64,000 nt of DNA from Sphingopyxis macrogoltabida (GCF_001307295.1 NZ_CP012700.1:3661001-3725000), one strand, 5' to 3'. Counted from the stretch's first letter, positions 38,620 through 50,403 are shown. Numbers and translations are program-made. The notes: generated by a model not told the origin, from the letters alone.

Positions 38620-39594
38620 TCAAAGATTGAAGCCGCGGACGACCTTCAGCGTTCCCGCCAAAGCCTCGATCAGGGCGACGGGACGCAAGTCGCTGTCCCT
38701 TCCCCAATAGAGCCCGTCATCCGTGCTACCCCCGGTCCAGACGCGACCCTGACGGATCGCCCCTGCCGCTTCCGGGGAAAGGTTCAGAGCCGGGATGTCG
38801 ACCAGCCCTGCCTCGAGCGGCAGAAATATTTCTGATTGGGCGGCCCCTTGGCCGAAAGCGTTTAATTTGTCCAGCGAAATCGCCTGTTCGAGCGTGAAGG
38901 GCCCGGCTTTCGTGCGGCGCAGCATCGTGACGTGGCCGACGCTGCCGACGGCATAAGCGATGTCGCGGGCCAAGCTCCGGATATAGGTGCCTTTGGAGAC
39001 ATGCGCGGTGAGGGTGATTTCTTCCAACTCCCCCCCTTCCCCAACCTCGTCACCCCGGCGAAGACCGGGGTCTCGCCGGTCCGGATCAGAGCCGCCAATG
39101 GCGAGATCCCGGCCTTCGCCGGGATGACGGAAAGAGAGAGCAAATATGGTCACCGCCCGCGCCTTCATCTCGACCACTTCACCCTTGCGGGCGCGATCGT
39201 ACGCCCGCTCGCCGCCCACTTTGATCGCCGAATAGGCCGGCGGCACCTGCTCGATCGGGCCGGTGAAGCGCGGCAGAACCGCCTCCACGTCGGCCAGGTT
39301 CGGCCGGACGGCGCTGGTCGCGACAACTTCGCCCTCGGCATCGAGCCCCGCAGTCTCGGTCCCGAACGCGATCGTGAAGTCGTAAACCTTGCTCGCATCG
39401 AGCATCCGCCCGCAGAGCTTGGTCGCCTCGCCGAGCGCGATCGGCAGCACGCCCGAGGCGAGCGGGTCGAGCGTCCCGCCGTGACCGACCTTGACCTTGC
39501 CCAGCCCGGCTTCGCGGCACACGCGCTTCACCGCGCCCACCGCCTGCGTCGAGCCCAGCCCCACCGGTTTGTCGAGAATGATCCAGCCGTTCAC
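38620..39594 (-). CDS. truB: tRNA pseudouridine-55 synthase with an in-frame palindromic-repeat insertion
   Basis: About 324 residues from GTG 39594 ([10 protein letters not shown]); a TTG at 39618 is possible. The catalytic Asp is in '[20 protein letters not shown]' (about residue 43). '[20 protein letters not shown]' and '[20 protein letters not shown]' are standard TruB. Between 'RAVTIFALS' and '[12 protein letters not shown]', where other TruB proteins have a short beta-hairpin loop, about 27-30 extra residues appear ('[20 protein letters not shown]...'). They are encoded exactly by the palindrome at 39048-39129. The enzyme is otherwise intact. Confidence 0.95.
   Translation of the reverse strand: MNGWIILDKPVGLGSTQAVGAVKRVCREAGLGKVKVGHGGTLDPLASGVLPIALGEATKLCGRMLDASKVYDFTIAFGTETAGLDAEGEVVATSAVRPNLADVEAVLPRFTGPIEQVPPAYSAIKVGGERAYDRARKGEVVEMKARAVTIFALSFRHPGEGRDLAIGGSDPDRRDPGLRRGDEVGEGGELEEITLTAHVSKGTYIRSLARDIAYAVGSVGHVTMLRRTKAGPFTLEQAISLDKLNAFGQGAAQSEIFLPLEAGLVDIPALNLSPEAAGAIRQGRVWTGGSTDDGLYWGRDSDLRPVALIEALAGTLKVVRGFNL
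39048..39129. repeat. Palindromic repeat inside truB, translated
   Basis: CGTCACCCCGGCGAAGACCG... at 39048 is the inverted partner of ...GGCCTTCGCCGGGATGACG ending at 39129, with GTCTCGCC / GGCGAGATC continuing the arms. It is the GGCGAAG class also seen at 16727-16794. It lies wholly within the coding sequence and keeps the reading frame open. Confidence 0.9.
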
Positions 39595-39627
39595 CCGAGC
39601 GCCGCTAGGGCTCGGCAATATGTCTTG

Positions 39628-40035
39628 TCAATTTTTGGCGGCCTTTTCGGCTTCGCGCGCCGCCTTCTGCTCTTCCTTCGTCGGTGGCGGCGCCGAGGTG
39701 ACGAAGCTGGTCAGCAGACAGCGCTGGCCGCGCACGATCAGCGTCCCAAACTTGTCGAGCCGCGAGACGCCGCGCGTTTCGACGCCGATCGCCTCGGCAA
39801 AGTCGAGATTGCGGCAGGTCCCGGCGAAGGTGCCGTAAAACCATTCGCCGCTGCGCCCCTCGATCCAGATGCCGCGCTCGCGGTCGGCGCGCCAGTTGCG
39901 GATCGTGCTGTCGCTCGGGAAGGCGATGCTCGATTCGACGCCGAGCGCGCTTGGCGCCTCAGCGGGCTCGGTGGCCGCCGCCGCAGAAAGGGGAAGCAGC
40001 ATGGCGGCCAGGGAGAGTGCGAGTTTCTGTTTCAT
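39628..40035 (-). CDS. Small secreted protein, DUF6491-like
   Basis: A 135-residue protein with a signal peptide (1-21, LALSLAAMLLPLSAAAATE). The mature core is 'IRNWRADRERGIWIEGRSGE', 'WFYGTFAGTCRNLDFAEAIG' and 'LDKFGTLIVRGQRCLLTSFV' with two conserved Cys (a likely disulfide), then a charged helical tail (KEEQKAAREAEKAAK). The pattern resembles DUF6491; the family call is from memory and unverified. Function is unknown. It lies upstream of truB on the same strand. Confidence 0.65.
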   Translation of the reverse strand: MKQKLALSLAAMLLPLSAAAATEPAEAPSALGVESSIAFPSDSTIRNWRADRERGIWIEGRSGEWFYGTFAGTCRNLDFAEAIGVETRGVSRLDKFGTLIVRGQRCLLTSFVTSAPPPTKEEQKAAREAEKAAKN

Positions 40036-40080
40036 AGACAGCGGGTAGCACAGCGAGTCTGAACCGGTGCTGACCCCCGT

Positions 40081-40623
40081 TCAGGAACGCGCGCGCCACT
40101 CCTCTGCCAGCAACGACCACAGCCCGGTATCGCGGACATATCCGGTCCAGGTGATGCGTTCGGACCGCAGCACGCCTTCCTTCGCGCAACCGAGCTTCGC
40201 GACCGCCGCCTGGCTACGTTTGTTGCGTTCGTCGATGCGGAATTCGATGCGGCGGATGCCGGCGCCGAACGCATGGTCGAGCATCAGCCGCTTGACCCGC
40301 CCGTTGAAACCGGTGCCGCGCGCATCGGGATGGATATAGCTGTTGCCGATTTCGACCGTCTCGGCCATCCAGTCGGGGCGGAGCCAGGCCGTCATGCCGA
40401 CGAGCCGGTCGCCGTCGACGATCGCATAGGGCATGCGGGCATCGTGTGCGATCAGCGCGGTAAAGCTGGCATCGAAATGGTCAGGACCGAAACTCGACGA
40501 ATAGATCGGCCAGATATCGGAGTCGGCGGCGCAGACGGCGCGCAGCGCCTCGCGATGCGTTTCCGCCAGCTTGAGGAGGCGAAGGTCGCCGTCGGCGAGT
40601 TCGACATAGAGACGGTCACGCAT
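40081..40623 (-). CDS. GNAT acetyltransferase (RimJ/RimL-like)
   Basis: A 180-residue protein with the ribosomal-protein-acetyltransferase pattern: 'LRLLKLAETHREALRAVCAA', 'IGNSYIHPDARGTGFNGRVK' (acetyl-CoA motif A) and 'RRIEFRIDERNKRSQAAVAK' (motif B). ATG 40623 overlaps the tdk 3' end by eight bases. Such enzymes acetylate protein N-termini or small molecules; the target here is unknown. Confidence 0.85.
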   Translation of the reverse strand: MRDRLYVELADGDLRLLKLAETHREALRAVCAADSDIWPIYSSSFGPDHFDASFTALIAHDARMPYAIVDGDRLVGMTAWLRPDWMAETVEIGNSYIHPDARGTGFNGRVKRLMLDHAFGAGIRRIEFRIDERNKRSQAAVAKLGCAKEGVLRSERITWTGYVRDTGLWSLLAEEWRARS

Positions 40624-41218
40624 CGGCCAGCACCTTTGCCGCTTCGCGGCGCTTGGCCATGAAGTGGCGCCGGCACATCGCGACATAACGGTCGTTGCCG
40701 CCGATCTCGGTCTGCGCGCCCTCGACCACCGCACGCCCTTCGGTATCGACGCGCAGGTTCATCGTCGCCTTGCGCCCGCACTCGCACACCGCCTTCAATT
40801 CGACGAGCGCATCGGCGATGCCGAGCAGCGCCGCCGAGCCGGGAAACAGTGCCGCCGAAAAATCGGTGCGCAGGCCGTAGCAGAGCACCGGAATATTCGC
40901 CTCGTCGGCGAGCCGGGCGAGCTGGAAAACCTGTTCGCGCGACAGGAATTGCGCCTCGTCGACGAGGATGCAGGCCAGCGGCCGTTGTCGGTTTTCCGCA
41001 TTGGCCGCTTCCCACAGGTCGCTGTCGGGGTCGAATTTATGCGCCTCGGCCATCAGCCCGATGCGGCTGGTCACCTGTCCGGCGCCGTAACGGTCGTCGA
41101 GCGCCGCGGTCCACAGCATCGTTTCCATGCCGCGCTCGCGATAATTGAAATCCGCCTGCAGCAGCGTCGTCGACTTGCCCGCGTTCATGCTGGCATAGTA
41201 GAAATAGAGCTTGGCCAT
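40616..41218 (-). CDS. tdk: Thymidine kinase
   Basis: A 200-residue type II thymidine kinase. The P-loop is 'YYASMNAGKSTTLLQADFNY', 'CILVDEAQFLSREQVFQL' holds the Walker B Asp and catalytic Glu, and the lasso zinc site is 'VCECGRKATMNLRV' with 'MCRRHF'. It phosphorylates thymidine for salvage into dTMP. It is the first gene of a tdk-GNAT pair upstream of the DUF6491-like gene. Confidence 0.96.
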   Translation of the reverse strand: MAKLYFYYASMNAGKSTTLLQADFNYRERGMETMLWTAALDDRYGAGQVTSRIGLMAEAHKFDPDSDLWEAANAENRQRPLACILVDEAQFLSREQVFQLARLADEANIPVLCYGLRTDFSAALFPGSAALLGIADALVELKAVCECGRKATMNLRVDTEGRAVVEGAQTEIGGNDRYVAMCRRHFMAKRREAAKVLADA

Positions 41219-41265
41219 GGGTGGGGGATAACCCGTTCACGGCCGCCCGCCAATCTTCAAAGCTT

Positions 41266-41359
41266 CGTCACCCCGGACTTGATCCGGGGTCCATTCAGCA
41301 CCGGCATAATGGACCCCGGATCAAGGCGGGCGAGACACGCGCCTCGCCCGGGGGTGACG
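41266..41359. repeat. REP-like palindromic repeat, compound
   Basis: CGTCACCCCGGACTTGATCC at 41266 and GGACCCCGGATCAAG near 41311 form a first dyad, and a second arm ends CGGGGGTGACG at 41359. The right side is disrupted by GCGGGCGAGACACGCGCCTC, so this copy is rearranged. It occupies much of the 225-base gap between tdk and the acyltransferase gene. Confidence 0.8.
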
Positions 41360-41443
41360 AGGGGAAGGAGCAACTTGACTCGCCCTCGTCCCCTGTCATG
41401 CTGCATCCAAAGAGTGCAGCATATTCAGTGGGGAGAGCTGCGA

Positions 41444-42868
41444 ATGCGCCTGATGCCGGTCAGCGATGCGATGTTCCTGGTGGGCGAGAGCCGCGAGATG
41501 CCGATGCATATCGGCGGCATCAATCTCTACACGCTGCCCGACGGGGTCGACGAGACCGAATGGCTTAACGAACAGCTCGCGCTCCTCCGCCAGTCGGAAG
41601 GGCTGCGGCGGCCGTTCAGCGAGGTGCTGAAGCTGACCCCGCTCGGCCAATATGGTCCGATCCGTCTCGAACCCGACCGCGACATCGACATGCATTACCA
41701 TGTCCGTGCCGCGGCGCTGCCCAAGCCGGGGCGCTACCGCGAGATGTTCGAACTCGCCTCGCGGCTCCATTCAGGGCTGCTCGACCGCACCCGGCCCTTG
41801 TGGGAGATCACGCTGATCTCCGGCCTGCCGAACCGCCAGATCGCGACCTTCAAGAAGGTCCATCATGCGTTGATGGACGGCGCGGCGAGCATCCATTTCT
41901 ACAATTCGATGCTGTCGGCGGACCCCGCGGAACGGCGCGCCGCGTCGCCGCTGTCGGTCGAGGCCTATGAAGCGTATAAACGCCAATTCCCCGCGCCGAA
42001 AAAGCCGCCGCGCCCCAACCTGATGGACATCAAGGCGATCGGCGATTTCCTGAAGGAGCAATGGGGCAACAGCGTCGGCGTGACCAAGGCGATGAACCAA
42101 TATCTCGCCGCGATGTTCGGCCTTGGCGGCGACGGGCTGGTCACGCCCTTCGCCGGGGTACCGCGCACCAGCTTCAACCGCAACATCACCGGCGCGCGGC
42201 GCTTCGTTGCGCAAAGCTGGTCGCTGGAGCGCGTGCGCGCGGTCGGCAAGGCCTATGACGGGACGATCAACGACGCGGTGCTCGGCATGTGCGCGGGGGC
42301 GATGCGCAAATATCTGCAATCGCTCAACGAACTCCCCGACAAGCCGCTGAAGGCCATGGCGCCGGTGTCGATCCGGCCCAAGGATGACATCGATTCGGGC
42401 AATTCGGTGGCGTCGGTCACCGCCAATCTCGCGACGCATATCGACGACCCGGCGACGCGCATGGCGGCGATCCAGGAATCGATGAACTCGGCAAAGGCGC
42501 AGCTCCGCGCGATGACCGCGGGACAGATCCAGCTCTACACCGCGATCACCAGCTTCCCGATGATGCTTACCGCGCTGACGCGCACCGCCGACAAATTCCC
42601 GGCATATAGCGTGACGATTTCGAACGTCCCCGGCCCGCGCGAGCAGATGTACTGGAACGGCGCGCGGCTCGACGGCATGTATCCCGCGAGCATTCCGGTC
42701 GACGGCATGGCGATGAACATCACGCAGGTCTCGAATTTCCAGAATATCGATTTCGGCATCACCGCGTGCCGCCGCAGCGTCCCGCATGCGCAGCGGATGA
42801 TCGACTATCTGGAGGAAGCGCTGGTCGAACTGGAAGCGGCGGCGGGGATCAAGACGGGGAAGAAATAG
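41444..42868 (+). CDS. WS/DGAT-family wax ester synthase / diacylglycerol acyltransferase
   Basis: A 474-residue acyltransferase. The catalytic HHxxxDG motif is in 'FKKVHHALMDGAASIHFYNS'. The C-terminal domain has 'APVSIRPKDDIDSGNSVASV', 'YSVTISNVPGPREQMYWNGA' (NVPGP) and 'MAMNITQVSNFQNIDFGITA'. Such enzymes esterify acyl-CoA with fatty alcohol or diacylglycerol, making neutral storage lipid. ATG 41444 has GGGGAGAG upstream; the longer upstream frame is the antisense of tdk. It is the only plus-strand gene within the surrounding minus-strand operon region. Confidence 0.93.
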   Translation: MRLMPVSDAMFLVGESREMPMHIGGINLYTLPDGVDETEWLNEQLALLRQSEGLRRPFSEVLKLTPLGQYGPIRLEPDRDIDMHYHVRAAALPKPGRYREMFELASRLHSGLLDRTRPLWEITLISGLPNRQIATFKKVHHALMDGAASIHFYNSMLSADPAERRAASPLSVEAYEAYKRQFPAPKKPPRPNLMDIKAIGDFLKEQWGNSVGVTKAMNQYLAAMFGLGGDGLVTPFAGVPRTSFNRNITGARRFVAQSWSLERVRAVGKAYDGTINDAVLGMCAGAMRKYLQSLNELPDKPLKAMAPVSIRPKDDIDSGNSVASVTANLATHIDDPATRMAAIQESMNSAKAQLRAMTAGQIQLYTAITSFPMMLTALTRTADKFPAYSVTISNVPGPREQMYWNGARLDGMYPASIPVDGMAMNITQVSNFQNIDFGITACRRSVPHAQRMIDYLEEALVELEAAAGIKTGKK

Positions 42869-42878
42869 CCGACGGCTA

Positions 42879-43280
42879 TTATTCCGCCTCGCCGCTCTCC
42901 AGATCGCGCGCTACCTTCGGATCGCGCAGCAATGCATCGATATGGCTCGCCTCGTCGAAGCTTTCGTCGGCGAGGAATTTGAGCTTCGCGGCATATTTCA
43001 TGCGGATGCGATGCGCGACCTCGCGCTGCAGATAGGCGGTGTTGGTGCGCAGCGCCTTGAGCACCGCCGCCTCGTCCTTGCCGAGCAACGGTTTCACGAA
43101 CACCGTCGCGTGACGGAGGTCGGGCGACATGCGCACCTCGGTCACGCTGACCGGATGCGTGGCCAGCACGTCGTCGTGCACGTCGCCGCGCGCGAGGATT
43201 TCGCTCAGTACATGACGCACCTGTTCGCCGACGCGCAGCACGCGAACCGACGGGCCTTGGGGTTGTTCCTTATGCCGCAT
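42879..43280 (-). CDS. rbfA: Ribosome-binding factor A
   Basis: A 133-residue KH-type cold-shock maturation factor of 30S subunits. It has '[20 protein letters not shown]', '[20 protein letters not shown]' and '[20 protein letters not shown]'. ATG 43280 follows GGAGG. It is part of the rimP-nusA-ylxR-infB-rbfA order, here separated from infB by a broken GIY-YIG gene. Confidence 0.96.
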   Translation of the reverse strand: MRHKEQPQGPSVRVLRVGEQVRHVLSEILARGDVHDDVLATHPVSVTEVRMSPDLRHATVFVKPLLGKDEAAVLKALRTNTAYLQREVAHRIRMKYAAKLKFLADESFDEASHIDALLRDPKVARDLESGEAE

Positions 43281-43322
43281 CGAAACCTCCATGTTTCCCC
43301 GCGAAGGCGGGGACCCAGAGCG

Positions 43323-43606
43323 TCAGGGCGCCAAGGTTGGATATAAATCGTTCCACAGCGGATTCATCTCTTCAATTGCGCGCAGTTTCCAGACGCGATT
43401 CCATTTCTTCATACGCAGTTCGTGGGCGCGGGCATCCTGGATATCCTCGAATGCCATATACCAGACCAGCAGCTTGCAACCATAGTCGCGGGTGAAGCCG
43501 CCACGACACCGCTGCGATGCTCCCATGCGCGTTTCGCGAGATTGCTCGTCACGCCAATGTAGATGGTGCCGTTACGGGCGCTGGCCATGATGTAGACATA
43601 GCCCGG
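43323..43606 (-). pseudogene. GIY-YIG endonuclease gene, frameshifted
   Basis: The two halves of a UPF0213-like GIY-YIG protein are in different frames. The N-terminal half reads 'GYVYIMASARNGTIYIGVTS' and 'NLAKRAWEHRSG' (GIY-YIG core with the Arg). The C-terminal half reads 'GGFTRDYGCKLLVWYMAFED' and 'KKWNRVWKLRAIEEMNPLW'. The switch occurs within GGTGTCGTGGCGG near 43505-43520, consistent with a one-base deletion. It lies between rbfA and infB. It is either decayed or a sequencing error. Confidence 0.75.
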
Positions 43607-43637
43607 CCTTGTGCCGATCCGTTGTGGCTCCGTGCCG

Positions 43638-43669
43638 CTTTGTGTCCCCGCCTTCGCCGGGACACAAAG
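43638..43669. terminator. Hairpin after infB
   Basis: CTTTGTGTCCC (43638-43648) and GGGACACAAAG (43659-43669) are perfect inverted repeats around CCGCCTTCGCC. It starts four bases beyond the infB stop. The stem ends in CTTT on the minus strand, so it is a weak terminator or a relic of a palindromic repeat. Confidence 0.5.
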
Positions 43670-43672
43670 GGC

Positions 43673-46210
<2,538 letters not shown>

Positions 46211-46227
46211 CGAAAACCATCATTCCT

Positions 46228-46998
46228 TCAAAACGCGTCCGAAGCGGCGGTGCCAGCTGGCGCCGCCCCTGTTTTTTCCTCGCCGGCGGGCGGCGGGGCA
46301 AGCGGATCGGAATCGCGGTTGGCCGCGTCCCTACTCCATCCTGTGAAAAACTGCCAGCGGCTCAAATGCGCCAGCACCCGGTCCGCCGCGCGGGCGTCCG
46401 TGATCGCCAGATGCACCGCATTCTCGCGGCCCAATGCCATAGATAGGGTGTGCCGGTCCACCGGCAAGACCCGGCCCTCGCGGCCCGAGCCCTCGTCGTC
46501 CTCGCCGACGCGCCATGCCTGCGCCAGTTTCTTGCGGCCATCCTCGCCCGCGTCGCTGGCGTGGAGCAACAGCCGGACCTGTCCGCGCCGCGCCGCCTGT
46601 TCGATCTTTTCATTGCCGCTGATCAGCGTTCCCGAACGGGATTCGAGACCCAGCCGGTCGAGCGTCGCGCGCCGAAGCTGTGCCTCGATCCGGTCGCCCA
46701 GATCGTCGGGGATGGTGAACTGACCCTCATGCAGAGCGCGCGCCAGCCCGCCTTTCAGCTTGCCCTTCGCCTGCGCGGTTTCAAGGTCGGCGCGCGAAAC
46801 GCCGATCCACGCGCCGCGTCCCGGCGCCTTGCCATGCACGTCGGGCGCGATGCTGCCGTCGGGGCCGAGCGCCAGGCGCACGAGCTGCTCCGCCGGCGAA
46901 ACCTCGCCGGTGACGACGCAGCGCCGCTCGGGCACATGCTGGCCGCGCCCCTTTGCGCGGTCGGTTTCGGTCAGCTGATCATTGCGCGGGGTCCGCAT
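46228..46998 (-). CDS. YlxR (DUF448) / L7Ae-like RNA-binding protein
   Basis: A 256-residue fusion typical of alphaproteobacteria. The N-terminal DUF448 domain has 'ERRCVVTGEVSPAEQLVRLA' and 'VHGKAPGRGAWIGVSRADLE'. The C-terminal L7Ae/eL30-like domain (about 100-215) has 'SGNEKIEQAARRGQVRLLLH' and 'LSMALGRENAVHLAI'. It ends in a Pro/Ala-rich tail. It is always found between nusA and infB and probably binds RNA. It overlaps nusA by 20 bases. Confidence 0.92.
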   Translation of the reverse strand: MRTPRNDQLTETDRAKGRGQHVPERRCVVTGEVSPAEQLVRLALGPDGSIAPDVHGKAPGRGAWIGVSRADLETAQAKGKLKGGLARALHEGQFTIPDDLGDRIEAQLRRATLDRLGLESRSGTLISGNEKIEQAARRGQVRLLLHASDAGEDGRKKLAQAWRVGEDDEGSGREGRVLPVDRHTLSMALGRENAVHLAITDARAADRVLAHLSRWQFFTGWSRDAANRDSDPLAPPPAGEEKTGAAPAGTAASDAF

Positions 46999-48604
46999 CG
47001 GCGGCCTCCCCGGCTTGCGGCGCTTCGGCCACGGGTTCGTCTTCGAACCAGTGCGCCCGCGCCGCCATGATGATCTCGTTGCCCTGCTCTTCGCTCAGGC
47101 CATATTCGCCGAGCACGCCGCCCTTGTCCTCGGCGCGTTCGCCCCGCGGCGGGCCGCGACGGTTGTCGGTGCGCTTCTTGGCGATCAGCTCGTCGGTCGC
47201 GAGATCGGCGAGGTCGTCGAGCGTCTTGATCCCCGCCTTGCCGAGCACGACGAGCATGGCTTCGGTCAGGTGCGGAATATCGGCAAGATCGTCCTCGACG
47301 CCGAGCGCACGGCGTTCCTGACGCGATGCTTCCTCGCGGCGTTCGAGCGCTTCGGTCGCGCGGCTCTGCAGCTCCTGCGCCAGTTCATCGTCGAAGCCTT
47401 CGATGCTCGCGAGCTCGTCGAGGCCCACATAAGCGACTTCCTCGAGTTCGCCGAAGCCTTCGGCGACGAGGAGCTGCGCGAGCGTCTCATCGACGTCGAG
47501 TTCTTCCTGGAACATCGTCGAGCGTTCGACGAATTCGCGCTGGCGCTTCTCGCTGGCATCGGCCTCGGTCATGATGTCGATCTGGCTGCCGGTGAGCTGG
47601 CTCGCGAGACGGACATTCTGGCCGCGGCGGCCGATGGCAAGGCTGAGCTGGTCGTCGGGAACGACGACTTCGATGCGGCTGTCGTCCTCGTCGATGACGA
47701 CGCGCTGGACCGTTGCCGGCTGGAGCGCGTTGACGACGAAGGTCGCCGTGTCTTCGGACCAGGGAATGATGTCGATCTTTTCGCCCTGCATTTCCTGGAC
47801 GACCGCCTGGACGCGGCTGCCCTTCATGCCGACACAGGCGCCGACGGGGTCGATTGAACCGTCATAGCTGATGACGCCGATCTTGGCGCGCGAACCCGGG
47901 TCGCGGGCGGCCGCCTTGATCTCGATGATGCCGTCGTAGATTTCGGGCACTTCCTGCGCGAACAGCTTCTTCATGAAGTCGGGGTGCGCGCGGCTGAGGA
48001 AGATTTGCGGGCCGCGTGTTTCGCTGCGCACCGACAGGATCAGCGCGCGGACACGATCACCGACGCGCATCAGTTCGCGCGGGATTTGCTGGTCGCGGCG
48101 GATGACGCCCTCGGCGCGGCCGAGGTTGACGACGATGTGGCCGAATTCGACCGACTTCACGACGCCGGTGATGATCTCGCCCGCGCGGTCCTTGAATTCC
48201 TGATACTGGCGCTCGCGGTCGGCTTCGCGGACCTTCTGGAAGATCACCTGCTTCGCCGACTGGGCGTCGATGCGGCCAAGGTCGACCGCGGGCAGCGGAT
48301 CAACGATGAAGTCGCCGATCTTCGCGTCCTTCTGCAGCTTCTGGCCCGACGCGAGGTCGACCTGCTTGAAATAATCCTCGACCTGCTCGACGACCTCGAC
48401 GACCCGCCACAGACGGAGGTCGCCAGTCTGGGCGTCGAGCTTGGCGCGGATGTCGTTTTCGGCGCCGTAACGCGCGCGCGCGGCGCGCTGGATTGCTTCC
48501 TCGATCGCCTCGATGACGATCGTCTTGTCGATCATCTTCTCGCTGGCGACCGAATTGGCAATCGCGAGCAGTTCGGCCTTGTTGGCGGAAATGGCAGTGG
48601 CCAT
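46979..48604 (-). CDS. nusA: Transcription termination/antitermination protein NusA
   Basis: A 541-residue RNA polymerase-associated factor. It has an N-terminal domain ('[20 protein letters not shown]'), S1 ('[20 protein letters not shown]'), KH1/KH2 ('[20 protein letters not shown]', '[20 protein letters not shown]'), and C-terminal acidic helix-hairpin-helix repeats ('[20 protein letters not shown]'). Its start touches the rimP stop and its end overlaps the ylxR gene. Confidence 0.98.
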   Translation of the reverse strand: MATAISANKAELLAIANSVASEKMIDKTIVIEAIEEAIQRAARARYGAENDIRAKLDAQTGDLRLWRVVEVVEQVEDYFKQVDLASGQKLQKDAKIGDFIVDPLPAVDLGRIDAQSAKQVIFQKVREADRERQYQEFKDRAGEIITGVVKSVEFGHIVVNLGRAEGVIRRDQQIPRELMRVGDRVRALILSVRSETRGPQIFLSRAHPDFMKKLFAQEVPEIYDGIIEIKAAARDPGSRAKIGVISYDGSIDPVGACVGMKGSRVQAVVQEMQGEKIDIIPWSEDTATFVVNALQPATVQRVVIDEDDSRIEVVVPDDQLSLAIGRRGQNVRLASQLTGSQIDIMTEADASEKRQREFVERSTMFQEELDVDETLAQLLVAEGFGELEEVAYVGLDELASIEGFDDELAQELQSRATEALERREEASRQERRALGVEDDLADIPHLTEAMLVVLGKAGIKTLDDLADLATDELIAKKRTDNRRGPPRGERAEDKGGVLGEYGLSEEQGNEIIMAARAHWFEDEPVAEAPQAGEAADADPAQ

Positions 48605-49182
48605 CAGTCCTGTCCTTCTTCTTCCATTTCGTCGGCGCCCTCGATCGAGAGCGGGACGGTTGCGGCAATCAGCTTGTCGGTGAGGACGAGCTTTGCCGTG
48701 TCGATCGCGTCGAACGGCAGGCTGTGCTCCACCTCTTCCTTGTCCAAAATCCTGACGGTATCGCCGTCGATGCCGACGAGCTCGCCGTTGAAACGCTGAC
48801 GCCCGTTCAGCTTTTCCTTGAGCGCGATCTTCGCCTCATGCCCCGCCCAGTCGGCGAAATCGGCGCGGCGCGTCAGCGGCCGGTCGATGCCGGGCGACGA
48901 GACCTCCAGCCGGTACGCTTGGTCGATCGGGTCCTTACCCGCTTCCTCGAGTGCGTCGAGCCGGTCCGAGATGCGGCGCGACAGATCGGCGCAGTCGTCG
49001 ATCGTCAACTGGCGCGTGTCGGGCCGTTCGGCCATCACCTGCAGCGTCGGGTCGCTCTCGCCGCCGAAGAAAGCGACGCGCACCAGCGCGAGGCCCATCG
49101 CCTCGGCTTCGGGCGCGATGATCGCATTGAGGACGCCGATATCGACCAATGAAAATTCCCAAAACCATGAACCGGAAGCCAT
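48604..49182 (-). CDS. rimP: Ribosome maturation factor RimP
   Basis: About 192 residues. It has 'GLALVRVAFFGGESDPTLQV', 'DCADLSRRISDRLDALEEAG' and 'YRLEVSSPGIDRPLTRRADF', the RimP signature, and a C-terminal SH3-like domain. It acts in 30S maturation. ATG 49182 is used, but TTG 49149 (LVDIGVLNAI) has GGGA at better spacing and may be the true start. It is the first gene of the nusA-infB operon. Confidence 0.93.
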   Translation of the reverse strand: MASGSWFWEFSLVDIGVLNAIIAPEAEAMGLALVRVAFFGGESDPTLQVMAERPDTRQLTIDDCADLSRRISDRLDALEEAGKDPIDQAYRLEVSSPGIDRPLTRRADFADWAGHEAKIALKEKLNGRQRFNGELVGIDGDTVRILDKEEVEHSLPFDAIDTAKLVLTDKLIAATVPLSIEGADEMEEEGQD

Positions 49183-49471
49183 GCAGGAACGGCCGCCGCG
49201 GCCCGCGGCCCCGACGTCCCAACTGGCTAACCATGTCAAGAAGTACGCCGCATATAGGCCGATGCGCCGGACTCGGCAAGGGGGAATGGCATGGCGGAAG
49301 CCGCCGACCTTCTCCCCTCCCGCAGGCGGGGATATCGGCTCAGCCCTCCTCGCACCCACCCACCGGCGCATTAGGAGAATGTCAAAGTTTCCGGATTATT
49401 CACCCTGTCGGATTGGGGGTCCGCGTACAAATGTCGCGGTTTCCCGTATAAATAGAGGCAGGACCCACGCG

Positions 49472-49989
49472 ATGAGTGCATTCGGACGTCGACCCGGAAC
49501 CGCAGGCCGCCCCGCTTTTGGCGTGGCGAAGCCGATGCAGGGCGGTGGCGGTGCCGCCGGCGGCAGCCAGTTTCCGGCGATCGAGCCAGCTGCGATGCCC
49601 GATTCGCCGTCGGGTCCGCTGTCGCCCGAAATGGAGGCGATGGAGCGGCTGAACCAGCGTTCGACCGCCGAAATGGCGGAGCCGGAAAAGGCGCAAGGGT
49701 TCGAGGCGAGCGTCCACAAGATCAAGGAACAGGTGCTGCCGCGCCTGCTCGAACGCGTCGATCCCGAGGCGGCGGCGACGCTGAGCAAGGACGAGTTGAC
49801 CGAGGAATTCCGCCCGATCATTCTCGAAGTGCTTGCCGAACTGCGCATCACGCTCAATCGCCGCGAACAGTTCGCGCTCGAAAAGGTGCTCGTCGACGAA
49901 CTGCTCGGCTTCGGCCCGCTCGAGGAGCTGCTCGCCGATCCCGACATCAGCGACATCATGGTCAACGGCCCGTACCAGACCTATATCGA
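49472..49989 (+). pseudogene. cpaF: cpaF, 5' part (interrupted by a 3.3-kb insertion)
   Basis: Codons 1-172 of a CpaF/TadA-type secretion ATPase for Flp/Tad pili. A disordered Gly/Pro/Ala-rich N-terminus (1-70) is followed by 'VHKIKEQVLPRLLERVDPEA' and 'FGPLEELLADPDISDIMVNG'. The gene breaks at ...QTYI within ATCGA (49985-49989). The frame continues by chance into the insertion as far as TGA 50210, giving a 246-residue CpaF-IS66 chimera. Deleting 49990-53279 restores 'YQTYIERKGQL' exactly. No other Tad genes lie nearby. Confidence 0.95.
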
Positions 49990-50004
49990 TCCAGATTCTC
50001 CAGG

Positions 50005-50225
50005 CCACCTCTCTTTGAACCGAAAGAACGCGCTCTTCGCCGGCTCCGACGAAGGCGGCGACAACTGGGCGGTCATCGCCACGCTCATCGAAAACTGCAA
50101 GCTGGGCGCGATTAACCCCAACGACTGGCTGACCCAGACCCTCACTGCGCTCGCCAACGGCCATCCCGCCAATCGCGTTCATGAACTCATGCCCTGGACC
50201 GCCGTGGGCTGAGGCCACCGCTTAC
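50005..50225 (+). mobile_element. IS66-family fragment: transposase C-terminus and right end
   Basis: The frame to 50212 encodes 'LNRKNALFAGSDEGGDNWAV', 'IATLIENCKLGAINPNDWLT' and 'ANGHPANRVHELMPW', the IS66 TnpC C-terminal domain. The end GCCACCGCTTAC (50214-50225) is the reverse complement of GTAAGCGG..., the terminal sequence typical of IS66 elements. The other 2 kb of the IS is missing, so this is a dead remnant. Confidence 0.88.
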
Positions 50226-50403
50226 AGATGTTTTATTGCAAACCTTGATTCGCTTCAACGACGCGCCGGTCGATGCGTTTGAACAACAGTCGCCCTATCC
50301 TTAAAGGCGAGCTTGATTAGGATGTCCGCATATCATTGCCGATGGTCGCCATTTTGCGCAACCATCGGCTCACTTGATCAAATCAATTAACCGTGGATCA
50401 GGC
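50226..50403. other. Non-coding AT-richer spacer inside the transposition unit
   Basis: There is no convincing ORF here. It lies between the IS66 end and the stop of the alcohol dehydrogenase gene. It is lower in GC than the chromosome and shows no T-rich hairpin that would be a clear terminator. Confidence 0.5.

Noticed and set aside
36477..38630. A 717-codon open frame antisense to pnp
   Set aside because: It is the complement of pnp, spans the pnp-rpsO hairpin region and has no family features.
41266..41359. Palindromic clusters considered as a CRISPR array
   Set aside because: Copies are single, inverted and dispersed rather than direct repeats with regular unique spacers; no cas genes are present.
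40664..41443. A 260-codon extension upstream of the WS/DGAT gene
   Set aside because: It is antisense to tdk; the family-typical start MRLMPVSDAM with a ribosome-binding site is at 41444.
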